From Clostridiaceae bacterium UBA4839 (GTDB lineage Bacteria > Bacillota > Clostridia > Clostridiales > Caloramatoraceae): DNA of 7,057 bases. Position numbers and translations under genes: made by a program. The notes beneath the pieces were generated by a model. It worked only from the letters and a program-made list of their open reading frames with translations, made no database searches and was not told the DNA's origin. Location: NCBI GenBank assembly GCA_002400085.1, contig DHEX01000039.1, positions 1 through 7,057 of the forward strand, written 5' to 3'. Positions 1 through 5,866 of this stretch are shown in pieces; the first letter of the stretch is position 1, and each line of letters begins with the position of its first letter.

Positions 1-9
1 TTTTTATTT

Positions 10-16
10 GGAGGTG
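10..16 (+). promoter_or_regulatory. Shine-Dalgarno site of the M18 aminopeptidase
   Basis: GGAGGTG, 8 bases before the ATG at 25. It fixes this start although the upstream context is cut off by the window edge. Confidence 0.8.
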
Positions 17-24
17 TTTATATT

Positions 25-1326
25 ATGAAGGACGAGCAAAAATTATCTAAAGAGCTTATTGATTTTATATTTGAAAGTCCAAGTCAATTTCATGCTGCTA
101 AAAATATTACAGAAAAGCTTAAATCAGCAGGATTTAAAGAACTAAGTTTGAAGGAAAAATGGAATATAGAAAAGGGCGGAAGCTATTTTGTAACTAAAAA
201 TGGTTCAGCAGTCATTGCATTTAAATGCGGAAATGGCGAAATTGAAAAAGAAGGCTTTAGAATAATAGGTGCACATACAGATTCACCTACCTTTAGAATA
301 AAGCCAAATCCGGAAATGACTCTTGAAAATACCTATATAAAACTTAATACTGAGGTTTATGGAGGGCCTATAATAAATACATGGCTTGATAGGCCATTAT
401 CCATTGCAGGCAGAGTAACATTAAAAGGGAAAGACCCTTTTAATCCAGAAACTTGTCTTGTTAATTTTAAGAAACCTCTTTTAATAATCCCTAATCTTGC
501 AATACATATGAACAGAAAAATTAATGAAGGTGTAGAGCTAAATAGGCAGAAAGATACTCTCCCAATTATAGGGCTTTTAAATGATCAACTTCAAAAGGAC
601 AATTTTTTAATTAAGCTTATTTCAAAAGAAATAAATAGGAGGGCTGAAGATATAATTGATTTTGAGCTTTGCCTCTATGAATATGAAAAAGGCGTGATAA
701 TGGGCGCAGATGATGAATTTGTTTCAAGCGGAAGATTGGATGATCTTTCTATGGTTGCTGCCGGGATAAATGCTATTTCAAATACAAATCCTAAATATGG
801 TGTAAATGTGATGGTATGTTTTGATAATGAGGAAGTAGGAAGCTCAACAAAACAGGGAGCAGATTCACCTATGCTTAAAAATGTTTTAGAGAGAATTGCT
901 TTAGCTTTTGGAAAAAGCAGAGAAGATTATTTAAGGGCACTTGAGTGTTCTTTCATGATTTCTGCTGATGATGCTCATGCTATTCATCCTAATTCACCAG
1001 AAAAATGTGATCCAGTAAATAAACCTAAGATTAATGGCGGTCCTGTTATTAAAATTAGTGCAAGTCAGTCTTATACTACAGATAGCAATTCTTATGCTGT
1101 ATATAAAGAGATATGTGATAAAGCAAAGGTTCCTTGCCAGATATTTGTAAACCGCTCTGATGAAAGAGGAGGTTCAACTATTGGGCCTATTTCTTCCACT
1201 CATCTTAATATAAATTCTGTGGATGTAGGCAATGCCATTCTTGCAATGCATTCCGTAAGAGAGCTTGGAGGGGTAAAAGATCAGCTTTTTGCCCAAAAAT
1301 CTTTTGAAAAGTTTTATGAAATATAA
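25..1326 (+). CDS. M18 family zinc aminopeptidase
   Basis: Probable cytosolic metallo-aminopeptidase of family M18 (aspartyl aminopeptidase / yeast Ape1 family), which removes N-terminal residues, often acidic ones, from peptides. The 433-residue length is normal for the family. The dinuclear metal site can be read off: GAHTDSP (His84, catalytic Asp86), SSGRLDDLS (Asp239 bridging), DNEEVGSS (Glu269 and Glu270), SADDAHAIHPN (Asp315) and AMHSVRE (His409). The family assignment is firm because all five blocks are present in the right order; the substrate preference is not visible. The start is ATG at 25, 8 bases after a GGAGGTG site at 10-16. Its promoter lies outside the window. No hairpin with a T-run follows the stop, so read-through towards kbl cannot be excluded. 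It is often named apeB in clostridia; I leave the symbol blank because several M18 paralogues share that name. Confidence 0.95.
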   Translation: MKDEQKLSKELIDFIFESPSQFHAAKNITEKLKSAGFKELSLKEKWNIEKGGSYFVTKNGSAVIAFKCGNGEIEKEGFRIIGAHTDSPTFRIKPNPEMTLENTYIKLNTEVYGGPIINTWLDRPLSIAGRVTLKGKDPFNPETCLVNFKKPLLIIPNLAIHMNRKINEGVELNRQKDTLPIIGLLNDQLQKDNFLIKLISKEINRRAEDIIDFELCLYEYEKGVIMGADDEFVSSGRLDDLSMVAAGINAISNTNPKYGVNVMVCFDNEEVGSSTKQGADSPMLKNVLERIALAFGKSREDYLRALECSFMISADDAHAIHPNSPEKCDPVNKPKINGGPVIKISASQSYTTDSNSYAVYKEICDKAKVPCQIFVNRSDERGGSTIGPISSTHLNINSVDVGNAILAMHSVRELGGVKDQLFAQKSFEKFYEI

Positions 1327-1368
1327 TTTTCTTATCGCAGTGGTGTGTTAAATCTAAATTACAGCAAA

Positions 1369-1428
1369 TTGAAGATTATAAAATTATACATTATAAATTA
1401 ATAATTTTGGTGTATTTTGGTGTATAAT
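1369..1428 (+). promoter_or_regulatory. Candidate promoter region of kbl-tdh
   Basis: The 185-base gap between the aminopeptidase and kbl is nearly all A/T. The best sigma-A-like pair is TTGAAG (1369-1374) and TATAAA (1392-1397) with a 17-base spacer. A perfect TATAAT lies at 1423-1428 but has no good -35 box; it directly follows a tandem repeat of ATTTTGGTGT (1404-1413, 1414-1423). Which of the two is used cannot be decided by eye, and in such AT-rich DNA chance matches are common. Confidence 0.4.
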
Positions 1429-1443
1429 GTATATAGAAGATAA

Positions 1444-1473
1444 AATAATTTAATAATTAATTATTAAATTATT
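1444..1473. repeat. 30-bp perfect AT-only palindrome
   Basis: Fifteen bases (1444-1458) are followed directly by their exact reverse complement (1459-1473), with no spacer. It is entirely A/T and ends about 24 bases before the kbl Shine-Dalgarno site. In RNA the leader could fold here, and in DNA it could be a regulator site. The AT bias makes chance palindromes likelier than usual, but 15-bp perfect arms are still notable. Confidence 0.6.
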
Positions 1474-1496
1474 AAAATATTATTATATAGAAATTT

Positions 1497-1504
1497 AAGG
1501 AGGT
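1497..1504 (+). promoter_or_regulatory. Shine-Dalgarno site of kbl
   Basis: AAGGAGGT, a full match to the anti-SD core, 7 bases before ATG 1512. An out-of-frame ATG at 1507-1509 is too close to the site to compete well. Confidence 0.85.
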
Positions 1505-1511
1505 AAATGTT

Positions 1512-2705
1512 ATGGGAAGCAAAGCACTACAAAAATTTCTTGATGAAAATTTAAATGACCTTAAGAGCAAGGGGTTATACAATGAAATTAACCCACTTCA
1601 AGGACCTAACGGACCAATCATAAAGATCAATGGGAAAAAGCTTGTAAATTTATCATCCAACAACTATTTAGGACTTGCTACTAATCCAAGGCTTATTCAA
1701 GCTGACATAGAAGCTACTAAAAAATATGGAGTAGGAGCAGGCGCTGTAAGAACAATTAACGGTACTCTTGAAATTCATGAAGAATTAGAGAGAAAACTTG
1801 CTAAATTCAAACATACAGAAGCTGCTATAGCATTTCAATCAGGTTTTAACTGCAATATGGGTGCTATTTCTGCTGTTATGAATAAAAAGGATGCAATACT
1901 TTCTGATGCTTTAAATCATGCTTCAATTATTGATGGCTGCAGACTATCTGGTGCTAAAATAATTAGATTTAACCATGCAGATATGAATGATTTAAGGGCA
2001 AAGGCAAAAGAAGCAAAAGAAAGCGGACTTTATGAAAAGATAATGGTTATAACTGATGGTGTTTTCTCAATGGATGGAGATATTGCAAAGCTTCCTGAAA
2101 TTGTTAAAATCGCTGAAGAATTTGATTTAATTACTTATGTTGATGATGCACATGGCTCTGGGGTGTTAGGCAAAGGTGCAGGAACAACTAGTTATTATGG
2201 ACTTTCTGATAAGATAGACTTCCAGATAGGAACCCTATCTAAGGCTATTGGAGTTGTAGGAGGATATGTAGCAGGTTCAAAGGATTTAATTGACTGGCTT
2301 AAAGTTCGTGCAAGACCGTTCCTATTTTCAACTTCACTAACTCCAGGATCAGCAGGAGCTTGCATTGAAGCTATAAATATTTTAAGTGAAAGTACCGAAT
2401 TAAATGACAAGCTATGGGAAAACGGAAACTATTTAAAGAAACAGCTTAAAAATTTAGGATTTAATATTGGAAATAGTCAAACTCCAATAACTCCATGTAT
2501 AATTGGAGATGAGACAAAGGCTCAGCAATTCAGCAAAGAGTTATATAATGAGGGTGTTTATGCAAAATCAATAGTATTCCCAACAGTGCCGCTTGGAACA
2601 GCAAGGGTTAGGAATATGCCTACAGCTGCACATACAAAAGAAATGCTTGATACTGCAATAGCAGCTTACGAAAAAGTTGGAAAGAAATTGGGGATTATCA
2701 AATAA
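1512..2705 (+). CDS. kbl: Glycine C-acetyltransferase (2-amino-3-ketobutyrate CoA ligase)
   Basis: PLP-dependent alpha-oxoamine synthase. In threonine breakdown it cleaves 2-amino-3-ketobutyrate with CoA to glycine and acetyl-CoA. Visible landmarks: the glycine-rich GVGAGAVRTINGT block (about 73-85), NHAS with His136 that stacks on PLP, TDGVFSMDGD (about 181-190), DDAHGSG with Asp211 and His214, and GTLSKAIG with the Schiff-base Lys244. The 397 residues match the family length. The same fold includes BioF (8-amino-7-oxononanoate synthase), and sequence alone leaves some doubt. The threonine dehydrogenase gene 22 bases downstream settles the role as Kbl, since the two enzymes act in sequence on an unstable intermediate. 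No biotin genes are nearby. Confidence 0.93.
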   Translation: MGSKALQKFLDENLNDLKSKGLYNEINPLQGPNGPIIKINGKKLVNLSSNNYLGLATNPRLIQADIEATKKYGVGAGAVRTINGTLEIHEELERKLAKFKHTEAAIAFQSGFNCNMGAISAVMNKKDAILSDALNHASIIDGCRLSGAKIIRFNHADMNDLRAKAKEAKESGLYEKIMVITDGVFSMDGDIAKLPEIVKIAEEFDLITYVDDAHGSGVLGKGAGTTSYYGLSDKIDFQIGTLSKAIGVVGGYVAGSKDLIDWLKVRARPFLFSTSLTPGSAGACIEAINILSESTELNDKLWENGNYLKKQLKNLGFNIGNSQTPITPCIIGDETKAQQFSKELYNEGVYAKSIVFPTVPLGTARVRNMPTAAHTKEMLDTAIAAYEKVGKKLGIIK

Positions 2706-2727
2706 ATTTGATTAGGGGGATACACTT

Positions 2728-3678
2728 ATGCAAAAGATATTGATAACCGGAGCTTTAGGTCAAATTGGCTCAGAGCTTACTATGCATTTAAGGAAAATTT
2801 ATGGGAACAACAATGTAATTGCTACGGATATAAGGAAAATAAAGGGGAATGAAGTTGTAGAATCAGGTCCATTTGAAGTTCTTGATGTTTTAAATGCAAA
2901 AGATATGGTCAATATTGCAAAAAAGTATAATGTAGATACAATAATCCACCTTGCAGCACTTTTATCAGCAGTAGCAGAAGCAAAACCAGCAGTAGCATGG
3001 AACTTAAATATGGGAGGACTTTTCAATGCACTTGAGACTGCAAGAGAGCTTAATTGTGCTTTCTTTACACCAAGCTCTATTGGTGCTTTTGGACCTTCCA
3101 CACCAAAGGATAAAACTCCACAGGATACAATCCAGCGTCCGCAGACTATGTATGGGGTAACAAAGGTCTCTGGAGAGCTTTTATGTGATTATTACTTTAA
3201 AAAATATAATGTTGATACAAGAGGAGTGCGCTTCCCTGGTCTTATTTCCTATGTAACACCTCCAGGAGGTGGAACAACTGACTATGCAGTAGATATCTAT
3301 TATCAGGCAGTTAAACAGAAAAAATATACATCTTATATTAAAGAAGGCACATATATGGATATGATGTATATGCCTGATGCATTAAATGCTGTAGTAACTT
3401 TAATGGAAGCAGATCCATCAAAGCTTAAACACAGAAATGCATTTAATATTACAGCTATGAGCTTTGAACCATCACAGATTGCAGCAGCAATAAAGAAGTA
3501 TATACCAGAGTTTTCAATGGATTATGACGTTGATCCAGTAAGGCAGGCAATTGCAGATTCTTGGCCAAATTCTATTGATGATTCTGCTGCTCGTGAGGAG
3601 TGGGGATTTAAAGCAAGATATGATCTTGACTCAATGACAAAGGATATGCTTGAAAAATTAAGCAAAAAACTTAAATAA
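2728..3678 (+). CDS. tdh: L-threonine 3-dehydrogenase, SDR/epimerase type
   Basis: NAD-dependent oxidation of L-threonine to 2-amino-3-ketobutyrate, the substrate of the preceding Kbl. This is the extended short-chain dehydrogenase (UDP-galactose-epimerase-like) form, not the zinc-dependent medium-chain Tdh of E. coli. Evidence: an N-terminal Rossmann GALGQIG (Gly8, Gly11, Gly14), Asp34 at the end of the second strand favouring NAD, HLAALLSA (74-81), the TPSSIGAFGP block (114-123), and the catalytic YGVTK (Tyr142, Lys146). RFPGLISYVTPPGGGTTDYA (about 198-217) is characteristic of this TDH subgroup. The 316 residues are complete. The site AGGGGG about 8 bases upstream supports ATG 2728. It is co-transcribed with kbl (22-base gap) and followed by a strong hairpin. 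Confidence 0.93.
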   Translation: MQKILITGALGQIGSELTMHLRKIYGNNNVIATDIRKIKGNEVVESGPFEVLDVLNAKDMVNIAKKYNVDTIIHLAALLSAVAEAKPAVAWNLNMGGLFNALETARELNCAFFTPSSIGAFGPSTPKDKTPQDTIQRPQTMYGVTKVSGELLCDYYFKKYNVDTRGVRFPGLISYVTPPGGGTTDYAVDIYYQAVKQKKYTSYIKEGTYMDMMYMPDALNAVVTLMEADPSKLKHRNAFNITAMSFEPSQIAAAIKKYIPEFSMDYDVDPVRQAIADSWPNSIDDSAAREEWGFKARYDLDSMTKDMLEKLSKKLK

Positions 3679-3688
3679 ATGTTTTGTA

Positions 3689-3720
3689 AAAGGAACGCTT
3701 TTAGCGTTCCTTTGTTAATT
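3689..3720 (+). terminator. Rho-independent terminator of kbl-tdh
   Basis: Perfect 10-bp stem AAAGGAACGC (3689-3698) with GCGTTCCTTT (3704-3713) and a 5-base loop, 10 bases after the tdh stop. The right arm ends in T's and runs into TTTGTTAATTTATTTTT. It is the most GC-rich hairpin in this gap. Confidence 0.9.
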
Positions 3721-3877
3721 TATTTTTCGTTAACATTACCAATTGAGCTTTTTGTTTTTATGAATTAAAGTTATAATTAAGTTTATAATAGTATTATTTT
3801 TCCTTTTACTTTATTTATATGAAAACAATTTGTATGTATTGATTTGAATTTTAATATTATATAGAGGAGGGGATAAT
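3721..3877 (+). promoter_or_regulatory. Upstream region of the membrane protein gene
   Basis: AT-rich gap after the tdh terminator; the next gene must have its own promoter here. Perfect TATAAT hexamers occur at 3772-3777 and 3784-3789, but neither has a convincing -35 at 16-18 bases. The TATTAT at 3855-3860 is too close to the Shine-Dalgarno site to serve this gene. I see no ORF, RNA gene or repeat. Confidence 0.3.
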
Positions 3878-4228
3878 GTGTCTGATAAGATTTCAAGTGA
3901 AAGAAAGGCTATATACTATACTGGTATGGTTCTTGTGGTTATAGGATTTGTTCTTTTTATCTCAACTTTTTTTACTTTTGCTGCTGTTTTTCGTGACTTT
4001 GGTGATTCCCATGGTTTTGGCGGCTTTGGTATTACATCGAAATTAAGCTTTTTAAGTCCCATTATCGGAATGGTTCTTATTATTATAGGAAGTATTTTGA
4101 TGACTATAGGCAGAAAGGGAGCGGCCGGTTCAGGTATAATACTTGACCCGGAAAAGGAAAGAGATGATTTAAAGCCATTTAGTTCTGCAAAGGGTAAAAT
4201 GATAAACGACGTTGTTGAAAAATATTGA
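3878..4228 (+). CDS. Two-helix membrane protein, zinc ribbon lost by frameshift
   Basis: Small membrane protein of unknown function, 116 residues as read. Two hydrophobic helices lie at about 12-37 and 58-78, joined by a Gly/Phe-rich loop (FGDSHGFGGFG, 41-51). A soluble tail follows (DPEKERDDLKP, 90-100). The start is GTG 3878, after a strong GAGGAGGGG site at 3864-3872; the overlapping ATG at 3876 is in another frame. The ORF stops at TGA 4226-4228, but the next frame continues without a stop to 4361 and encodes a clear zinc ribbon. Removing one A from the A5 run at 4218-4222 joins both into one protein of about 160 residues, ending 14 bases before the convergent padR stop. The natural product is therefore probably a membrane-anchored zinc-ribbon protein. 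As given it is truncated by a real frameshift or a homopolymer error. Confidence 0.8.
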   Translation: MSDKISSERKAIYYTGMVLVVIGFVLFISTFFTFAAVFRDFGDSHGFGGFGITSKLSFLSPIIGMVLIIIGSILMTIGRKGAAGSGIILDPEKERDDLKPFSSAKGKMINDVVEKY

Positions 4229-4361
4229 TATTGTAAATGAAGTTGGAAAAAAGGTATCTAAAGAAGATGCAAAGGAAGTAGTTAAAATCAAATGCAGAAA
4301 TTGCGGCGCCTTAAACGATGAAGATTCTAAATATTGCAAGTCATGTGGAAGAGAAATATAA
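4221..4361 (+). pseudogene. Out-of-frame zinc-ribbon tail of the 3878 gene
   Basis: Read in the frame one base ahead of the upstream ORF, this stretch continues the protein: after Asn at 4221 come IDIVNEVGKKVSKEDAK, then KIKCRNCGALNDEDSKYC and KSCGREI, with a TAA at 4359-4361. CxxC-x10-CxxC is a standard bacterial zinc-ribbon knuckle pair, common at the ends of small clostridial membrane proteins. No start codon with a ribosome site exists in this frame after the break (only TTG at 4212 and 4215), so it cannot be expressed as a separate gene. It is best seen as the displaced 3' part of the 3878 gene. All four cysteines are intact, so any break is recent or an artefact. Confidence 0.8.
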
Positions 4362-4363
4362 TA

Positions 4364-4393
4364 GATGAGCAGCTATTAATTTAGCTGCTCATC
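4364..4393 (-). terminator. Terminator between convergent genes, mainly for degV-padR
   Basis: Perfect 12-bp stem: GATGAGCAGCTA (4364-4375) and TAGCTGCTCATC (4382-4393), with a 6-base loop. On the minus strand it is followed by TATTATATTTCTCTT, a moderate T-rich tail; the plus-strand tail is less T-rich, so it may be weakly bidirectional. On the minus strand the left arm encodes the last padR codons (Asp-Glu-Gln-Leu), and the loop holds the final Asn codon and the stop. Confidence 0.75.
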
Positions 4394-4855
4394 ATCGCCA
4401 TATAAATCTTTATGAATTATTTTAAATACTTGAAGGGATTCTTCAATTCTGCTTTTTAAGAGTACTTTTTTATCTTCAAACTCATTTAAACCATTTTCAG
4501 TTATGGTATATATTTTTTGAAATTTTTTCTTTGGATCGTCCCATTGCCCCTTAACTAAGCCTTCTTTTTCAAGTCTATTTAATAAAGGATAAATTCCGCC
4601 TGTACTTGGAATCCAAAGACCATCTGTGTGTTCCCCAATTTTACGGGCAACATCATTGCCATTAGTTGGACCTAATGATAAAATATACATCACATATATG
4701 GGTAATAGCCCTTTTGCAAAAACCTGACCAACTGCTTCCTTCTCTTTTTCCACTTTTTTAATTTCTTCTAATTTTCTTTTATATTCGTCATAAAGCCGTT
4801 TTTCTTCTGCTTTAATATCAATTTTTTCTTCTGAAATTGACATAGGATCAATCAT
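4376..4855 (-). CDS. PadR family transcriptional regulator
   Basis: DNA-binding repressor of the PadR family. The winged helix-turn-helix lies at about 48-120 of 159: LLPIYVMYILSLGPTNGNDVARKI, then STGGIYPLLNRLEKEGLV (the recognition-helix block typical of PadR), then the wing KKFQKIYTITENG. A C-terminal dimerisation helix follows (about 122-148). Residues 6-45 are an unusual Glu/Lys-rich, probably coiled-coil, N-terminal extension. It is co-transcribed with degV. Two starts are possible: ATG 4855 overlaps the degV stop but has GAGG directly against it. ATG 4843 (MSISEE) lies 4 bases after the degV stop with AGAGG about 12 bases away and gives 155 residues. Neither spacing is ideal, so translational coupling is likely. 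The three palindromic elements over the operon promoter are the natural candidate operators. Its effector is unknown. Confidence 0.9.
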   Translation of the reverse strand: MIDPMSISEEKIDIKAEEKRLYDEYKRKLEEIKKVEKEKEAVGQVFAKGLLPIYVMYILSLGPTNGNDVARKIGEHTDGLWIPSTGGIYPLLNRLEKEGLVKGQWDDPKKKFQKIYTITENGLNEFEDKKVLLKSRIEESLQVFKIIHKDLYGDDEQLN

Positions 4856-5696
4856 CCTCTACCAATACAAGGCCTACAAGTCCTGGCCCGCTGTGAACTC
4901 CTGATACAGGGCTTATACATCCTCCAAAAGAAATTGAGCTTATATTTGGAAGCTTAGAAAATTCTTCATAAAAGTTTTTAGCATCCTCTTCGCTGTCCCC
5001 ATGCATAATATATACTTTACATCTATGCTTATTTAAAATTTCCATTCCTATTTCTTTTAATCTAACAATGGATTGCTTTCTTCCTCTGACTTTATCATAT
5101 TGAATATAAACACCATCAGTATCAGGTGAGATTATAGGCTTAATATGAAGAAGCTCTCCAATTGTTCCAGAAACCCTGCCTATTCTTCCGCCTTTCTTTA
5201 AGTATGTAAGTGTCCCTACAACAAAGAATAAATGGATTTTGTTATAAAACCTTGGAATTTCTTCCACTATATCGTCAAAAGTTTTGCCTTCTTCTATAAG
5301 CTCAGCACAATGCAGCACCTGAGCACCTTCACCCATTGAAATTGATTTTGAATCAAAGATGAATGTTTTTACTTCAGGATGTTCTTCGCTTACAACTTTA
5401 AGCCCATTATATATTCCTGAAAGTCCTGTAGATAAGACTATAGCTATTGCATGGGTGTAACCTTCCTCCTCTAAGTTCTTATAAAGCTTTTCCATATCAT
5501 CTACAGAGGGAAGGGATGTGGTAGGAATTTCATTTACAAAATTATCATATACCTGTTGTGGTTTGATTTCGAATCTATCTTTGTATTCCTTGTCTTTGTA
5601 TATTATTCTGAAGGGTAGTATTTTAATGTTATATCTGCTAAGCATTTCATCTGATAAATCACTTGCAGTATCAGTAATCAAAGCTATCTTTTCCAT
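4848..5696 (-). CDS. DegV family fatty-acid-binding protein (FakB-like)
   Basis: Cytosolic DegV/EDD-fold protein. Characterised members (FakB) hold a fatty acid for phosphorylation by the kinase FakA, feeding exogenous fatty acids into phospholipids. Family blocks: ITDTASDLS (7-14), TTSLPSVDD (59-67, ligand-site Thr/Ser), LSTGLSGIYNG (88-98), DSKSISMGEG (115-124), LKKGGRIG (166-173, conserved Arg171) and GVHSGPG (266-272, conserved His268). The length of 282 is normal. ATG 5696 has a full AAGGAGGT site (5712-5705) 8 bases upstream. No fakA/DAK gene is in the window, so the kinase would be encoded elsewhere. It is the first gene of the operon with padR and is driven by the operator-covered promoter at 5742-5770. 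Clostridia carry several DegV paralogues, so ligand and role are not fixed by sequence. Confidence 0.92.
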   Translation of the reverse strand: MEKIALITDTASDLSDEMLSRYNIKILPFRIIYKDKEYKDRFEIKPQQVYDNFVNEIPTTSLPSVDDMEKLYKNLEEEGYTHAIAIVLSTGLSGIYNGLKVVSEEHPEVKTFIFDSKSISMGEGAQVLHCAELIEEGKTFDDIVEEIPRFYNKIHLFFVVGTLTYLKKGGRIGRVSGTIGELLHIKPIISPDTDGVYIQYDKVRGRKQSIVRLKEIGMEILNKHRCKVYIMHGDSEEDAKNFYEEFSKLPNISSISFGGCISPVSGVHSGPGLVGLVLVEDD

Positions 5697-5704
5697 TTAT
5701 TAAT

Positions 5705-5712
5705 ACCTCCTT
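5705..5712 (-). promoter_or_regulatory. Shine-Dalgarno site of degV
   Basis: AAGGAGGT on the minus strand, 8 bases from ATG 5696; it makes the degV start secure. Confidence 0.85.
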
Positions 5713-5730
5713 TTAATGTGAGAATTTAAT

Positions 5731-5744
5731 TATCACTATTGATG
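5731..5744. promoter_or_regulatory. Operator-like element 1 (start-site side)
   Basis: TATCACTATTGATG, an imperfect TATCA-N4-TGATA dyad. It overlaps the last bases of the -10 box and the expected start site of degV-padR transcription. Confidence 0.7.
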
Positions 5745-5770
5745 ATACTATCACTATTGATATATGTCAA
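5742..5770 (-). promoter_or_regulatory. Promoter of degV-padR
   Basis: On the minus strand a perfect -35 box TTGACA (5770-5765) and TATCAT (5747-5742, five of six to consensus) are separated by exactly 17 bases, the strongest sigma-A-like promoter in the window. Transcription would start near 5735 and leave a leader of about 40 bases. The whole promoter is embedded in the three repeat elements at 5731-5778, so it is very probably repressed by a protein bound there. Confidence 0.8.
5749..5762. promoter_or_regulatory. Operator-like element 2 (spacer)
   Basis: TATCACTATTGATA, a perfect TATCA-N4-TGATA dyad filling the spacer between -10 and -35. Its first 13 bases equal element 1, 18 bases away in the same direction. 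Confidence 0.75.
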
Positions 5771-5778
5771 TAGTGATA
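5765..5778. promoter_or_regulatory. Operator-like element 3 (inverted, over -35)
   Basis: The inverted copy, reading TATCACTATTGACA on the minus strand. Its first 12 bases on that strand are the exact inverted repeat of element 2 (5749-5760 against 5767-5778). The last bases depart from the dyad and form the perfect TTGACA -35 box. Confidence 0.75.
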
Positions 5779-5785
5779 TACATTA

Positions 5786-5814
5786 TTGTTTAAATTATTT
5801 TAAAGTTATATAAT
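5786..5814 (+). promoter_or_regulatory. Candidate promoter of the flavodoxin gene
   Basis: TTGTTT (5786-5791) and a perfect TATAAT (5809-5814) with a 17-base spacer, pointing right. The -35 box begins 8 bases from operator-like element 3, so a bound repressor could also affect this promoter. The leader would be about 95 bases long. Confidence 0.5.
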
Positions 5815-5832
5815 AACATTTATATAGTATGC

Positions 5833-5866
5833 TAATATTAAAAATTTTTCAATATTTTTAATATTA
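5833..5866 (+). repeat. AT-only 13-bp inverted repeat in flavodoxin leader
   Basis: TAATATTAAAAAT (5833-5845) and its exact reverse complement (5854-5866) with an 8-base loop. It lies in the presumed leader between the promoter candidate and the ribosome site. All A/U pairs make a weak RNA hairpin, and no T-run follows, so it is not an ordinary terminator. Confidence 0.55.

Noticed and set aside
2195..2410. 71-codon minus-strand reading frame inside kbl
   Set aside because: It is antisense to the conserved PLP-lysine region of kbl, lacks a ribosome site and looks like no protein.
2799..3101. 100-codon minus-strand reading frame inside tdh
   Set aside because: It mirrors the Rossmann region of a clearly coding gene; no ribosome site or family motif.
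3855..3860. TATTAT as -10 box of the 3878 gene
   Set aside because: Transcription would begin inside the Shine-Dalgarno site at 3864-3872, leaving no room for ribosome binding.
4214..4228. Programmed frameshift at GAAAAATATTGA
   Set aside because: The zinc ribbon needs a +1 shift, while A-rich slippery runs usually promote -1 shifts; five A's are short for transcriptional slippage and there is no Shine-Dalgarno-like stimulator or clear downstream structure. A mutation or sequencing error is simpler.
5518..5703. 61-codon plus-strand reading frame over the start of degV
   Set aside because: It is the complement of the conserved degV N-terminus and has no ribosome site.
5731..5778. A tiny CRISPR array or attachment site
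   Set aside because: The repeats are only 13-14 bases, one is inverted, the gaps are 2-4 bases, and no cas or integrase gene is present. A promoter operator explains them fully.
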